From positions 1 through 35,051 of the forward strand of contig JAITWR010000067.1 in assembly GCA_031285165.1 (NCBI GenBank): a stretch of 35,051 bases of DNA, read 5' to 3'. This document shows, in pieces, positions 1-7,705 of the stretch. The translations under genes were made by a program, and so were the position numbers. A model generated the notes under the pieces. It had not been told where the DNA came from. It was given only the letters and a program-made list of their open reading frames with translations, and searched no databases. Source of the stretch: Novosphingobium sp. (GTDB lineage: Bacteria; Pseudomonadota; Alphaproteobacteria; Sphingomonadales; Sphingomonadaceae). Numbering within the stretch: the stretch's first letter is position 1; the number at the start of each line of letters is the position of its first letter.

Positions 1-896
1 TGATCGGCATCATCTATGAAAGCCGCCCCAACGTGACCGCCGACGCCGCGGCGCTCGGCTTCCGTTCGGGCAATGCCGTGCTGCTGCGCGGCGGCAGCGA
101 GGCGGTGCATTCCAACCGGGCGATCCATGCCGCGCTGGCACAGGGCCTCGCCTCGGCCGGCGCCCCCGCCGATGCGATCCAGCTCGTGCCGGTGCAGGAC
201 CGCGCGGCGGTCGGCGCCATGCTGACCGCGGCCGGGCTTATCGACATGATCGTGCCGCGCGGCGGCAAGGGCCTGGTCGCGCGCATTCAGGCCGATGCGC
301 GCGTGCCCGTGCTCGCCCATCTCGACGGCATCTGCCACACCTATATCCACGCCGCGGCCGATCCGGTGATGGCCAGGGCGATCGCGCTCAACGCCAAGCT
401 GCGCCGGACCGGCATCTGCGGCGCGATGGAAACCCTGCTGCTCGATGCCCGCTTCCCGCATTCGGCCGAAATCGTGGCCGCGCTGATCGATGGCGGCTGC
501 GAGCTGCGCGGCGATGCCCGCGCCTGCGCGCTCGATCCGCGCGTGCTGCCGGCCGCCGCCGACGACTGGGACACCGAATATCTCGACGCGATCCTGTCGG
601 TCGCGGTGGTCGACGGGCTCGATGCCGCGCTCGCTCACATCGCCCGCCACAGCTCGCACCACACCGATGCGATCGTCACCGGCGACGCGGCCGCGGCCGA
701 GCGTTTCCTCGCCGAAGTCGACAGCGCCATCGTCATGGTCAACGCCTCCACCCAGTTCGCCGACGGCGGCGAGTTCGGCCTGGGCGCCGAGATCGGCATC
801 GCCACCGGCCGGCTGCACGCGCGCGGGCCGGTGGCGCTGGAAGGGCTGACGACTTACAAATGGGTGGTGCGCGGGTCGGGACAGGTTCGCCCCTGA
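1..896 (+). CDS. proA: Glutamate-5-semialdehyde dehydrogenase (gamma-glutamyl phosphate reductase), 3' part
   Basis: The 5' end lies outside the window; the frame is open from base 3 and ends at TGA 894-896. ProA reduces gamma-glutamyl phosphate to glutamate-5-semialdehyde with NADPH, the second step of proline synthesis in the cytoplasm. Family signatures seen are the IYESRPNVT segment at the cut edge, the nucleotide-binding run around [11 protein letters not shown], the [11 protein letters not shown] segment, and [11 protein letters not shown], which holds the expected catalytic cysteine (family: C-N-A-x-E-T-L-L). The C-terminal segment [21 protein letters not shown] is typical of the family, ending near [11 protein letters not shown]. 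About 297 codons are present, roughly 70% of a normal ProA. nadD follows 55 bases downstream on the same strand. Confidence 0.96.
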   Translation, partial: IGIIYESRPNVTADAAALGFRSGNAVLLRGGSEAVHSNRAIHAALAQGLASAGAPADAIQLVPVQDRAAVGAMLTAAGLIDMIVPRGGKGLVARIQADARVPVLAHLDGICHTYIHAAADPVMARAIALNAKLRRTGICGAMETLLLDARFPHSAEIVAALIDGGCELRGDARACALDPRVLPAAADDWDTEYLDAILSVAVVDGLDAALAHIARHSSHHTDAIVTGDAAAAERFLAEVDSAIVMVNASTQFADGGEFGLGAEIGIATGRLHARGPVALEGLTTYKWVVRGSGQVRP

Positions 897-951
897 TCCC
901 GTCCCCCGCCTGTTTCGCGCCGGATGGAATCGCGAAAGGATAGCGCCCCCT

Positions 952-1608
952 ATGCGCAACGACCGCACCAGCCGCATCGGCCTGCTGGGAGGCAGCTTCA
1001 ACCCGGCGCACGGCGCGCATCGGCGCATCTCGCTCGCCGCGATCGCGGCGCTGGGGCTCGACGAGGTGTGGTGGCTGGTTTCGCCGGGCAATCCGCTGAA
1101 GCCGGCGGCAGACATGGCACCGCTGGCGCAGCGCTTTGCCTCGGCCCGGCGCATGGCGCGGCGCGCGCCGATCCGCGCCACCGCGGTCGAGCGCGAGCTG
1201 GGCACGCGCTTTACCGTCGACACGCTGAAGCGGCTCCGGCGGCGCTGGCCGAAGCGGCGCTTCGTCTGGCTGATGGGAGCCGACAATCTCGCCCAGTTCG
1301 TCCGGTGGAAAGACTGGCGCGGCATCGCGCGGCTCATGCCGATTGCAGTAGTGGCGCGGCCCGGCTATGATGCCATGGCCATCGCGAGCCCCGCGATGGT
1401 CTGGCTCAGGCGCTACCGGATGCCTGTCGCTGGTTTTCGCAACCGGACTGGATGGAGCGCTCCGGCGCTGGTGTTATTGCGTTTCGATCCCGATCGGCGT
1501 TCGGCCACGGCAATCCGCCAGGCCGATCCGCACTGGGCAAGCAGCCTGAAAACAGGCGGTTTGCGCGATGGGGTGACGCATCGTCCCGTCCCCCCGGATG
1601 CGGCATAG
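952..1608 (+). CDS. nadD: Nicotinate-nucleotide adenylyltransferase
   Basis: NadD transfers AMP from ATP to nicotinate mononucleotide, giving deamido-NAD in NAD synthesis. The 218-residue protein has the nucleotidyltransferase signature GGSFNPAHGAH at residues 13-23, with the HxxH pair at H20 and H23, and the C-terminal SATAIR motif at about residues 184-189, matching the family's (S/T)xxxIR phosphate-binding motif. WLMGADNLAQF is another hallmark. The start ATG at 952 is preceded by AAAGGA (about 937-942) at suitable spacing. It lies between proA and rsfS, an arrangement common in alphaproteobacteria. The arginine-rich middle and C-terminus are normal for GC-rich sphingomonads. Confidence 0.96.
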   Translation: MRNDRTSRIGLLGGSFNPAHGAHRRISLAAIAALGLDEVWWLVSPGNPLKPAADMAPLAQRFASARRMARRAPIRATAVERELGTRFTVDTLKRLRRRWPKRRFVWLMGADNLAQFVRWKDWRGIARLMPIAVVARPGYDAMAIASPAMVWLRRYRMPVAGFRNRTGWSAPALVLLRFDPDRRSATAIRQADPHWASSLKTGGLRDGVTHRPVPPDAA

Positions 1609-1746
1609 CGTGGCCGGCCCGCCGAACGCCTGCCCGGCACTGCGCCATCCGGCGCAACGCGGCAGCACCGATGGCACCGGCATCGATCGCATCGGCCCGC
1701 TTCCCGTTTTCGCTTCCGATTCTTCAGAGGAGATTTTTCGAGCTAC

Positions 1747-2175
1747 ATGAACCAGGCGCAATCCCAGCCGGCCGCTGCCGGCGCCGCCGCCCCGGCCCCA
1801 GCCGCTCCCCCGGCCACGCCCCTCACCGCCGAGAGAGACTCGCTGCACGCGCTGGTGCTGAACTCGCTTGACGACGATCAGGCGCAGGACATCGTTTCCA
1901 TCCCGCTCGAAGGCAAGACGACGATTGCCGACCACATGGTCATCGCCTCGGGCCGCTCGACCCGCCAGGTGACGGCCATGGCGCAGAAACTCGCCGAGCG
2001 CATCAAGCATGGCGGCTTCGGCTCCGCGCGCATCGAGGGCCTGCCCGCCGCGGACTGGGTGCTGGTCGATGCCGGCGATGTCGTCGTGCATCTTTTCCGG
2101 CCCGAAGTGCGCAGCTTCTACAATCTCGAACGGATGTGGGCCTTCGGAGACACACCGGCAACCGGAGCGGCGTGA
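1747..2175 (+). CDS. rsfS: Ribosomal silencing factor RsfS
   Basis: RsfS (Iojap/YbeB family) binds ribosomal protein uL14 and blocks subunit joining when nutrients are scarce. The 142-residue protein carries the family core from about residue 35 on: a DDxxAQDI-like opening (DDDQAQDIVSIPLEGKT), then ADHMVIASGRSTRQV, and the conserved end DWVLVDAGDVVVHLFRPEVR with FYNLERMW. The first 28 or so residues are an Ala/Pro-rich tail not needed for the fold. GAGGAG at 1727-1732 lies about 14 bases before the ATG, a longer spacing than usual, so the exact start is slightly uncertain. The stop codon is two bases from the proposed rlmH start, so the two are probably translationally coupled. Confidence 0.94.
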   Translation: MNQAQSQPAAAGAAAPAPAAPPATPLTAERDSLHALVLNSLDDDQAQDIVSIPLEGKTTIADHMVIASGRSTRQVTAMAQKLAERIKHGGFGSARIEGLPAADWVLVDAGDVVVHLFRPEVRSFYNLERMWAFGDTPATGAA

Positions 2176-2179
2176 CCTG
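2164..2179 (+). promoter_or_regulatory. Ribosome binding site and CTG start of rlmH
   Basis: GGAG (2164-2167) is followed after nine bases by CTG (2177-2179), which begins the conserved K-L-H-I-I-A-R-G-K stretch of RlmH. The rsfS stop TGA is at 2173-2175, so termination and re-initiation would happen almost in place. This reading decides the rlmH start; it is an inference from homology and spacing. Confidence 0.6.
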
Positions 2180-2599
2180 AAGCTCCATATCATTGCCCGC
2201 GGCAAGATCGGCCGCTCGCCCGAAGCCGATCTCGTCGACCGCTATGCCCGGCGCGTGGCCTGGCCTTTCAGGCTCAGTGAGCTGCCCGACAGCGGCGGCA
2301 CGCTTCCCGCTGCGCTCTCCCCCTCGCGCGAGGTGCTGCTCGACGAGCGCGGCCGCCAGCTCTCGTCGGAAGAATTCGCCGCCCTGCTCGGCCGCTGGCG
2401 CGACGAGGGCGTGCGCGAGGCGCGCTTCCTGATCGGCGCGGCCGACGGCCACGGCGACACCGCGCGCGGCAAGGCCGACCTGCTGCTCGCCTTCGGGGCG
2501 ATGACCTGGCCGCATCTGCTGGCCCGCGCCATGCTTGCCGAGCAATTATGGCGCGCGACCAGCATTCTCGCCGGCCATCCCTACCACCGGTCCGGTTAG
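2177..2599 (+). CDS. rlmH: 23S rRNA (pseudouridine-1915-N3)-methyltransferase, apparent CTG start
   Basis: RlmH is a SPOUT-fold methyltransferase that methylates pseudouridine 1915 in helix 69 of 23S rRNA. The C-terminal knot is clear: FLIGAADGHG, then LLARAMLAEQLWRA and GHPYHRSG. The family begins M-K/R-L-x-I-I-A-x-G-K, and here the frame reads CTG AAG CTC CAT ATC, so a CTG at 2177 sits exactly where the initiator Met belongs. No ATG, GTG or TTG fits; the nearest upstream in-frame starts lie deep inside rsfS and would add non-homologous residues. GGAG at 2164-2167 gives a ribosome site 9 bases before CTG. That start yields 140 residues, normal for the family. The TAG stop forms the first bases of the repeat element that follows. 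Confidence 0.93.
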   Translation: MKLHIIARGKIGRSPEADLVDRYARRVAWPFRLSELPDSGGTLPAALSPSREVLLDERGRQLSSEEFAALLGRWRDEGVREARFLIGAADGHGDTARGKADLLLAFGAMTWPHLLARAMLAEQLWRATSILAGHPYHRSG

Positions 2600-2702
2600 A
2601 GCATCGTGCGCAAAAGCGGGAACCGGTTTTGCGTAAAAAACGATGCGACAACAAAAACCTGGAGCAAGATGCGTGATTCACAAATCACGCATCTTGCTCT
2701 AG
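2598..2702 (+). repeat. Two-hairpin dispersed repeat, copy A
   Basis: This is an element of about 104 bp made of two palindromes. The left half contains CGCAAAA ... TTTTGCG around CGGGAACCG (about 2608-2633), framed by GCATCG/CGATGC. The right half is an 18-bp stem (2661-2678 with 2683-2700) closed by a CACA loop. The reverse complement of copy B at 31799-31902 matches it at 97 of 104 positions without gaps (my hand alignment). The left palindrome resembles a small interspersed repeat that I recall as common in alphaproteobacterial genomes. It follows rlmH directly, so it may also end or protect that transcript. Confidence 0.85.
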
Positions 2703-2712
2703 ACTGCGGGCG

Positions 2713-3951
2713 ATGGCGTTCACACTGCGCTCCCTGCCGCGCTTCCTCCTGCCTGCCGCCGCGCTGGCGGCGGTGGCGGCATCGGCGCAGCAGGCGCCCG
2801 GCCATGACGATCTGGCCGAAACGCAGCGCGCGCTTGCACAGGCCCGCGCCGAAGGCCGCGCCGCGCGCGGGCGGGCGGAAACGCTGGAAGCCGCCGCGGC
2901 GCGCACCGCCGCCGCCGCCGACCGTACCGCACAGGAAGCCGCTGCCATCGCCGCGCGCATCCAGCAGACCGAAGCCGAGATCGCCGGCCGCGAGGCCGAG
3001 GCACGGCTGATCGCGCTCGAACAGGCCGCGTTGCGCACGCGTCTCGCCGGGCGGCAGCAGCCGCTGGTGCGGCTCACCGCGGCGCTGCAACGGCTTTCGC
3101 GGCGGCCGCCGGTGCTGGCCCTGTTGCGGCCGGGCTCGGTGCGCGATACGATGTACATGCGCGCGCTTTTCGCCACGATGCTGCCCGAAGTGCAGCGCCG
3201 GACCGCCGCCCTGCGCGCCGAGATCGCACGCAGCCGCGCGTTGCAGCACCGGGCGGAACTGGCCGCGCGCGGGCTACGCGAAAGCGAGGCCCAACTCACC
3301 GCCAGGCGCCGGGCGCTGGCCACGCTCGAAATGCGCCAGCGGCTCGATTCGCGCCAGGTGACCGGCGAGGCCGACCGCGAGGCCGAGCGGGCGCTGGCGC
3401 TGGCCGAGCGGGCGCAGGATCTGGATGCGCTCACCGGCGAGCTGCGCCGGGCCGGCGCACTGCGCGAGACACTGGCCCTGCTGCCGGGGCCGGTCATGCG
3501 TCCGGCCCGGCCCGAGGATGCCGAGGTCATCCCGATGGAAACACGGCAGCCGGCGCCCGCCGGCCCGGCAAGCTACATGCTGCCCGTCGCCGGCCGGCTG
3601 GTCAGCGGCTTCGGCGACAGGCTCACGGCAGGCCCGCGCGTGCGCGGCATCGCCCTGGCAACGCGCCCCGGCGCGCAGATCGTGGCGCCCGCACCGGGGC
3701 GCGTCGCTTTCGCCGGCCCCTATCGCGGATACGGCACTATCGTCATCATCGAGCATCCCGGGGGCTGGACCTCGCTGGTGACCGGCCTGGCCCGGCTGGA
3801 TACCGGCATCGGCGCGCAGCTCGTGACGGGATCGCCGCTCGGTGTCGCCGCCTCGGGGCAGAGCGGGGGGCCGGGGCAGGCGGTGATCACGCTCGAACTG
3901 CGACGCGGCGGCGAGCCCGTCGACCCGCTTGCTTTCGTGCGGCCGCAATGA
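2713..3951 (+). CDS. EnvC-type murein hydrolase activator (degenerate LytM/M23 domain)
   Basis: A 412-residue exported protein. Residues 1-26 form a signal peptide with cleavage after ASA. Residues about 30-260 are Ala/Arg/Glu-rich heptads predicted to form a long coiled coil, and residues about 293-409 form a LytM (peptidase M23) domain (SGFGDRL ... APAPGRVAFAGPYRGYG ... PVDPLAFVRPQ). The zinc ligands of active M23 enzymes are missing: the usual H-x-x-x-D reads RGIALA, and the final H-x-H reads VITLEL. EnvC proteins lack these ligands too and work by activating periplasmic amidases at the division septum, so that role is inferred rather than direct peptidoglycan cleavage. The stop overlaps an upstream in-frame ATG of the next frame (ATGA, 3948-3951). 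Confidence 0.9.
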   Translation: MAFTLRSLPRFLLPAAALAAVAASAQQAPGHDDLAETQRALAQARAEGRAARGRAETLEAAAARTAAAADRTAQEAAAIAARIQQTEAEIAGREAEARLIALEQAALRTRLAGRQQPLVRLTAALQRLSRRPPVLALLRPGSVRDTMYMRALFATMLPEVQRRTAALRAEIARSRALQHRAELAARGLRESEAQLTARRRALATLEMRQRLDSRQVTGEADREAERALALAERAQDLDALTGELRRAGALRETLALLPGPVMRPARPEDAEVIPMETRQPAPAGPASYMLPVAGRLVSGFGDRLTAGPRVRGIALATRPGAQIVAPAPGRVAFAGPYRGYGTIVIIEHPGGWTSLVTGLARLDTGIGAQLVTGSPLGVAASGQSGGPGQAVITLELRRGGEPVDPLAFVRPQ

Positions 3952-4025
3952 CTTCTGCAAAACCGCCATCTGGCATTCATCCGCGGGCCGCGATAGAAGG
4001 CCCGTCCCAGTTTGAAAGACGCATC

Positions 4026-5387
4026 ATGCCGACGACCTTTGCCTCCCTGGCCCGTGCCGCCTTGCTGGTCGGCACTGTCGCGCTCCTGCCGGTGACTACC
4101 GCCGGGCTCGCCGCGGTCGATAGCCGGTCGGGTCCGCAGTTCCAGAAGCTGTTCGAAATCTACAAGATCGTGAAACAGAACTATGTCGACGATGTCGACG
4201 ACGACAAGCTGATCAAGGGCGCGATCAACGGCATGCTCGCAAGCCTGGACCCGCACTCCTCCTATCTCGACGGCGCCAGCCTGCAACGGCTCGAGACGAT
4301 GATCGACGGCAATTATTCGGGCCTCGGCCTGTCGGTGGTGATGGACGACGGAGCGGTGAAAGTCGTCTCGCCCTTCCGCGGCAGCCCCGCCGAAAAGGCG
4401 GGCATCAAGGCGGGTGACTATATCACCCACCTTGACGGCAAGCTCTATTACGGCGGCGATCTCGACGAAGCCGTGGCCAGGATGCGCGGCGAGGCGGGCA
4501 CTGCCATCCGGCTGACGATCTTCCGGCCGGGCCGCGACGATCCGTTTGATGTCACCGTCACCCGCGGCGTGATCCAGCTTGAGCCGGTGACGTACAAGCT
4601 CGACGGCACCGTCGGGGTGATCACGGTCAACGAGTTTTCGCACGATGTCGGCAAATACGTCTATGATGCGGTGGCCGACATGAAGCGGCAGACGGACGGC
4701 AGGCTTGCCGGCCTGGTGCTCGATCTGCGCTCGAATCCGGGCGGCTCGCTCGACGAGGCGGTCGGCATGTCGGACCTGTTCCTCACTTCGGGCGAGATCG
4801 TCTCGCAGCGCGGCCGTGTTGCCGGCGAGAACGAATATTACCGCGCCGAATCCGTGTTCAAGGGCGATGTCGCCAGGGGGATTCCGCTGGTCGTGCTGGT
4901 CGATGCCGGCAGCGCCTCGGCCTCGGAAATCGTCGCCGGCGCGTTGCAGGACCAGCACCGCGCGATCATCATGGGCGAGCGCACCTTCGGCAAGGGCAGC
5001 GTGCAGTCGATGTTCTCGCTCGACCGCACCAGCGCGATCAAGCTCACCACCGCGCGCTATTTCACGCCCTCGGGCCATTCGGTGCAGGAAGGCGGGATCG
5101 AGCCCGACATCCGCGTGCCGCAGCTTACCGACCCCGACGCGGCCGGACGGGCCGGACGGGTATTGCGCGAATCCGACTTGCGCGGCCACCTGATCAACGA
5201 GGTCAATCTCGACGACAAGCAACTCGAAACCGACAAGCAGGACGATCCGCGTTTCAAGATGACCGCCGATCAGCTCAAGGCGAAAGGCATCACCGACTTC
5301 CAGTTGAGCTATGCCGTCGAGACGCTGCGCCGCACCGGCGCAGGCGCGCAGCTTGTCGCAGGAGCGGGCAGCCGTGGCAAAAAGTAA
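4026..5387 (+). CDS. ctpA: Carboxyl-terminal processing protease, S41 family
   Basis: An exported serine protease with a Ser/Lys dyad that trims or degrades periplasmic proteins from the C-terminus. From ATG 4026 it has 453 residues: a signal peptide (about 1-30, ending TAGLAA), a PDZ domain (about 95-170; GLGLSVV, SPAEKAGIKAGDYI) and the S41 catalytic domain. Ser298 in the SASASE motif and Lys323 in TFGKGSVQ are 25 residues apart, as in Prc. An earlier in-frame ATG at 3948 overlaps the envC stop, but it would put 26 hydrophilic residues before the signal peptide, so I prefer 4026. The last 14 bases overlap the dsbB-like gene. Confidence 0.93.
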   Translation: MPTTFASLARAALLVGTVALLPVTTAGLAAVDSRSGPQFQKLFEIYKIVKQNYVDDVDDDKLIKGAINGMLASLDPHSSYLDGASLQRLETMIDGNYSGLGLSVVMDDGAVKVVSPFRGSPAEKAGIKAGDYITHLDGKLYYGGDLDEAVARMRGEAGTAIRLTIFRPGRDDPFDVTVTRGVIQLEPVTYKLDGTVGVITVNEFSHDVGKYVYDAVADMKRQTDGRLAGLVLDLRSNPGGSLDEAVGMSDLFLTSGEIVSQRGRVAGENEYYRAESVFKGDVARGIPLVVLVDAGSASASEIVAGALQDQHRAIIMGERTFGKGSVQSMFSLDRTSAIKLTTARYFTPSGHSVQEGGIEPDIRVPQLTDPDAAGRAGRVLRESDLRGHLINEVNLDDKQLETDKQDDPRFKMTADQLKAKGITDFQLSYAVETLRRTGAGAQLVAGAGSRGKK

Positions 5388-5856
5388 CGGCCTTCGCCCG
5401 GCGCGCTGGCTGGCGCTGGCAACACCCCTGGCGCTGCTGGGCGGTGCCTATATCGGGGAATATGCCTTCGGCCTGTTCCCCTGCGAGATGTGCTGGTGGC
5501 AGCGTTATGCCCATTTCGCCGCGCTGGCGCCGGCGCTGCTGGCTTTCGCCATGCCGCGCAGCCGCGTGCCCATTGCACTGGCAGCGCTGGCAATCGCCGT
5601 TTCGGCCGTGATCGGCGCCTATCATGCCGGGGTCGAATACCAGTGGTGGGAAGGGCTGACCGCCTGCACCAGCACGGTGACGGCCAGCGGCGGCAATCCG
5701 CTCGATGCGATCATGAATGCGCCGCTGGTGCGCTGCGACGTGGCGCAATGGACCCTGTTCGGCGTTTCGCTGGCCGGCTGGAATTTCCTGTTCTCGGCGG
5801 CCGCGGCGCTGGCGATCGCGCTGCTGCTGCGGCGTGGCGGAAAGGCGGCACGGTGA
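5374..5856 (+). CDS. DsbB-like disulfide bond formation protein
   Basis: A 160-residue inner-membrane protein of the DsbB/BdbC family, which reoxidises periplasmic thiol oxidases and passes electrons to quinone. Four hydrophobic segments are visible. The first cysteine pair is C37-x-x-C40 (FPCEMCWWQR, right after the first segment) and the second is C98 and C121 in the second periplasmic loop, the family pattern. The GTG at 5374 is chosen because GGAGCGGG (5361-5368) precedes it at good spacing and because residues 5' of it overlap ctpA in another frame. The 14-base overlap with ctpA and the GTGA overlap with coq7 suggest one translation unit. Confidence 0.88.
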   Translation: MAKSNGLRPARWLALATPLALLGGAYIGEYAFGLFPCEMCWWQRYAHFAALAPALLAFAMPRSRVPIALAALAIAVSAVIGAYHAGVEYQWWEGLTACTSTVTASGGNPLDAIMNAPLVRCDVAQWTLFGVSLAGWNFLFSAAAALAIALLLRRGGKAAR

Positions 5857-6386
5857 GCGGGGCGCCGGCCGACAGCGGCACCGACACCGCCGCCATGCTG
5901 CGCGTCGACCAGGCGGGCGAATATGGCGCGACGCGGATCTATGCTGGCCAGCTCGCGGTGATGGGCACGCGCGCGCCGCGCTCCGCGGAAATCGCCGCGA
6001 TGGCCGCGCAGGAAGCGGCGCACCGCGCCCGGTTCGATGCGCTGCTGACCCGGCGCGGCGTGCGACCGACCGCGCTGCAACCGCTGTGGAGCGTCGCCGG
6101 CTTCGCTCTGGGCGCGGCCACCGCGCTGGCCGGGCCGGCGACCGCGATGGCCTGCACCGCCGCCATCGAGGAGGAGATCGACCGCCACTATAGCCGCCAG
6201 CTTGCGGCGCTGGGCGATACCGACCCCGAGCTTGCGGGGCTTATCGATGAATTCCGCAGCGACGAGCGCGCCCATCGTGAGGCGGCGCTGGCGGCGGGCG
6301 CGGAGCAGGCGCCGCTCTATCCGCTGGTCTCGGCCGCGATCCGCCTCGGCTGCCGCATTGCCATCGGCCTGTCCGAACGCATCTGA
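5853..6386 (+). CDS. coq7: 3-demethoxyubiquinol 3-hydroxylase, Coq7 family
   Basis: Coq7 is a di-iron carboxylate monooxygenase that adds the C6 hydroxyl in ubiquinone synthesis, attached to the inner membrane. The 177-residue protein has the family's six iron ligands in order: E23 (GEYGATRIY), E54 and H57 (EAAH), E106 (in IEEEID), E138 and H141 (ERAH). The E54-to-E106 distance of 52 matches the family. A hydrophobic stretch at about 72-100 fits the membrane-contact helices. The GTG start (5853) overlaps the dsbB stop as GTGA. An ATG at 5895 would also keep all ligands, so the N-terminus is the only doubt. Confidence 0.93.
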   Translation: MSGAPADSGTDTAAMLRVDQAGEYGATRIYAGQLAVMGTRAPRSAEIAAMAAQEAAHRARFDALLTRRGVRPTALQPLWSVAGFALGAATALAGPATAMACTAAIEEEIDRHYSRQLAALGDTDPELAGLIDEFRSDERAHREAALAAGAEQAPLYPLVSAAIRLGCRIAIGLSERI

Positions 6387-6508
6387 GCGCCGGCGCGGCC
6401 CGCGCGAAAGAACGCATTGCGCAGGCGGCGACAAAAACCCGCACCTTCAGCTATCATTCACCGGCTCGCCGCCCTATATCGCCCCGATACAGCGCAAGGA
6501 TCGTACCC

Positions 6509-7099
6509 GTGCCCCGTCCCACTTTCGCCCGACTCGCTCTCGCCGCCTCGGTTCCGGTTTCCGTCCTGGCTCTTTTCGCCCTTCCCCGGCCGGCCATGGC
6601 GCAGGACGAGGAAGCCTCCGGCGACAGGGTCAACATGGTCATCGTGTACGGCCGGGACGAATGCCCGCAGCCCAGGGGCGACGAGATCACCGTCTGCGCG
6701 CGCAAGGACGAGGGCGAGCGCTATCGCATACCCGAAGAGCTGCGCGGGTCCGCCAGTCCGCAGAACGACGCCTGGAACAACAAGGTGCTGGCCTATGAGA
6801 TGGTCGGCAGGAGCGGCACCATGAGCTGCACGCCGGCCGGGGCGGGCGGCTTCACCGGCTGTGCCCAGCAGTTCATCAGCAAGTCCTATGCCGAACGGAA
6901 CCAGGCGCCGGCAATCCGCTTCAGCGAACTGATCGCCGCCGAACGCGCCCGCCGCCTGTCGACGATCGACGCCGAAGCGGCCGCAACCCAGCAACGGGTC
7001 GAGCAGGCCGAACGCGAATACGACGCCCGCCGCCAGGCCCAGGAAGAAGCCGCCACCCGGCAAGGCTCCGCTCCGGCACAGGCCCCCGCCGGCCAGTAA
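6509..7099 (+). CDS. Secreted protein of unknown function
   Basis: I do not recognise a functional family. The 196-residue product starts with a clear signal peptide (about 1-31, ending PAMAQ). The mature part has four cysteines (two near CPQ...VCARK at about 51-64, two at about 110-121) and a charged Ala/Glu/Arg/Gln helix at about 140-185 likely to coil, ending in a Gln/Ala/Pro tail. The GTG start at 6509 is supported by AAGGA at 6496-6500. Similar short secreted proteins with V-x-G-x-x-xC-x-x-P...E-I-x-V-C-A-x segments are, to my knowledge, widespread and unnamed in sphingomonads. It ends 31 bases from the convergent aroQ. Confidence 0.85.
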   Translation: MPRPTFARLALAASVPVSVLALFALPRPAMAQDEEASGDRVNMVIVYGRDECPQPRGDEITVCARKDEGERYRIPEELRGSASPQNDAWNNKVLAYEMVGRSGTMSCTPAGAGGFTGCAQQFISKSYAERNQAPAIRFSELIAAERARRLSTIDAEAAATQQRVEQAEREYDARRQAQEEAATRQGSAPAQAPAGQ

Positions 7100-7130
7100 G
7101 CGCGCGGCGCCGGACTATCCGCATCCCGCT

Positions 7131-7568
7131 CTAAAGCCCCGCCGCCGCTTCCAGTGCCAGCAGGTAGCTCTTTGCTCCGAACCCGGCGATCGCGCCTTTT
7201 GCGGCCATGCCGACATAGCTTTTATGGCGGAATTCCTCGCGCGCATGCGGGTTGGAGATGTGTACCTCGATTACCGGCGTGCTGATCGAGCGGATCGCGT
7301 CGTAGAGCGCCAGGCTGGTGTGGGTGAGAGCGCCGGCGTTCAGCAGCACTGCTACCGCACCTTCGGCCTGTGCCTCGTGCAGCCAGTCGATCAGGTGGCC
7401 TTCGTGATTCGACTGGCGCATCTCGATGGCGAGATCGAGCTGGCGAGCCCGGTCCTCCAGCATGGCGGCGATGTCGTCGAGCGTATCGCTGCCGTAGATC
7501 CCGGGCTCGCGCAGGCCGAGCAGGTTCAGGTTGGGCCCGTTGAGTACGTAGATGAATCTGTCCGCCAT
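7131..7568 (-). CDS. aroQ: 3-dehydroquinate dehydratase, type II
   Basis: Type II dehydroquinase removes water from 3-dehydroquinate to give 3-dehydroshikimate in the shikimate pathway. The 145-residue length is normal. The N-terminal YVLNGPNLNLLG is diagnostic; R20 and Y25 (REPGIYG) are the expected active-site arginine and nucleophilic tyrosine, followed by QSNHEG, LNAGALTHTS and the VEVHISNPHAREEFR segment with the catalytic histidine. I start at ATG 7568, since the family begins 5-8 residues before NGPNLN; a longer open frame to 7628 runs into the repeat element. The upstream ribosome site is weak. Confidence 0.95.
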   Translation of the reverse strand: MADRFIYVLNGPNLNLLGLREPGIYGSDTLDDIAAMLEDRARQLDLAIEMRQSNHEGHLIDWLHEAQAEGAVAVLLNAGALTHTSLALYDAIRSISTPVIEVHISNPHAREEFRHKSYVGMAAKGAIAGFGAKSYLLALEAAAGL

Positions 7569-7604
7569 GGTCCGGCCCCGAGTGAGAATGGAGGGATCAG
7601 GGGC

Positions 7605-7650
7605 CTGGAGCAGGCTCTCGCGATTCACAAATCACAAGTGCCTGCTCCAG
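7605..7650. repeat. Diverged half-copy of the two-hairpin repeat, copy C
   Basis: Only the right-hand palindrome is present. Its outer 11 bp (7605-7615 with 7640-7650) are perfectly paired and its core GATT-CACA-AATC (7622-7633) is identical to copies A and B. The outer stem sequence differs from copy A at several places, but both sides changed together so pairing is kept. The six bases in the middle of each arm no longer pair well. It lies just upstream of aroQ and downstream of AT1. Confidence 0.7.
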
Positions 7651-7705
7651 AAATATCCCGCACGATTCTACCCGGCGCGAAGAAGGCTGACAAGCGCTCC
7701 CGGCC

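Noticed and set aside
3948..4025. Earlier ATG for ctpA overlapping the envC stop (ATGA)
   Set aside because: Attractive for coupling, but it adds 26 hydrophilic residues before a clear signal peptide that starts at the Met of 4026.
7605..7650. Repeat copy C considered as the aroQ terminator or attenuator
   Set aside because: It lies upstream of the aroQ start on the minus strand and lacks a T-run; the match to the dispersed repeat explains it better.
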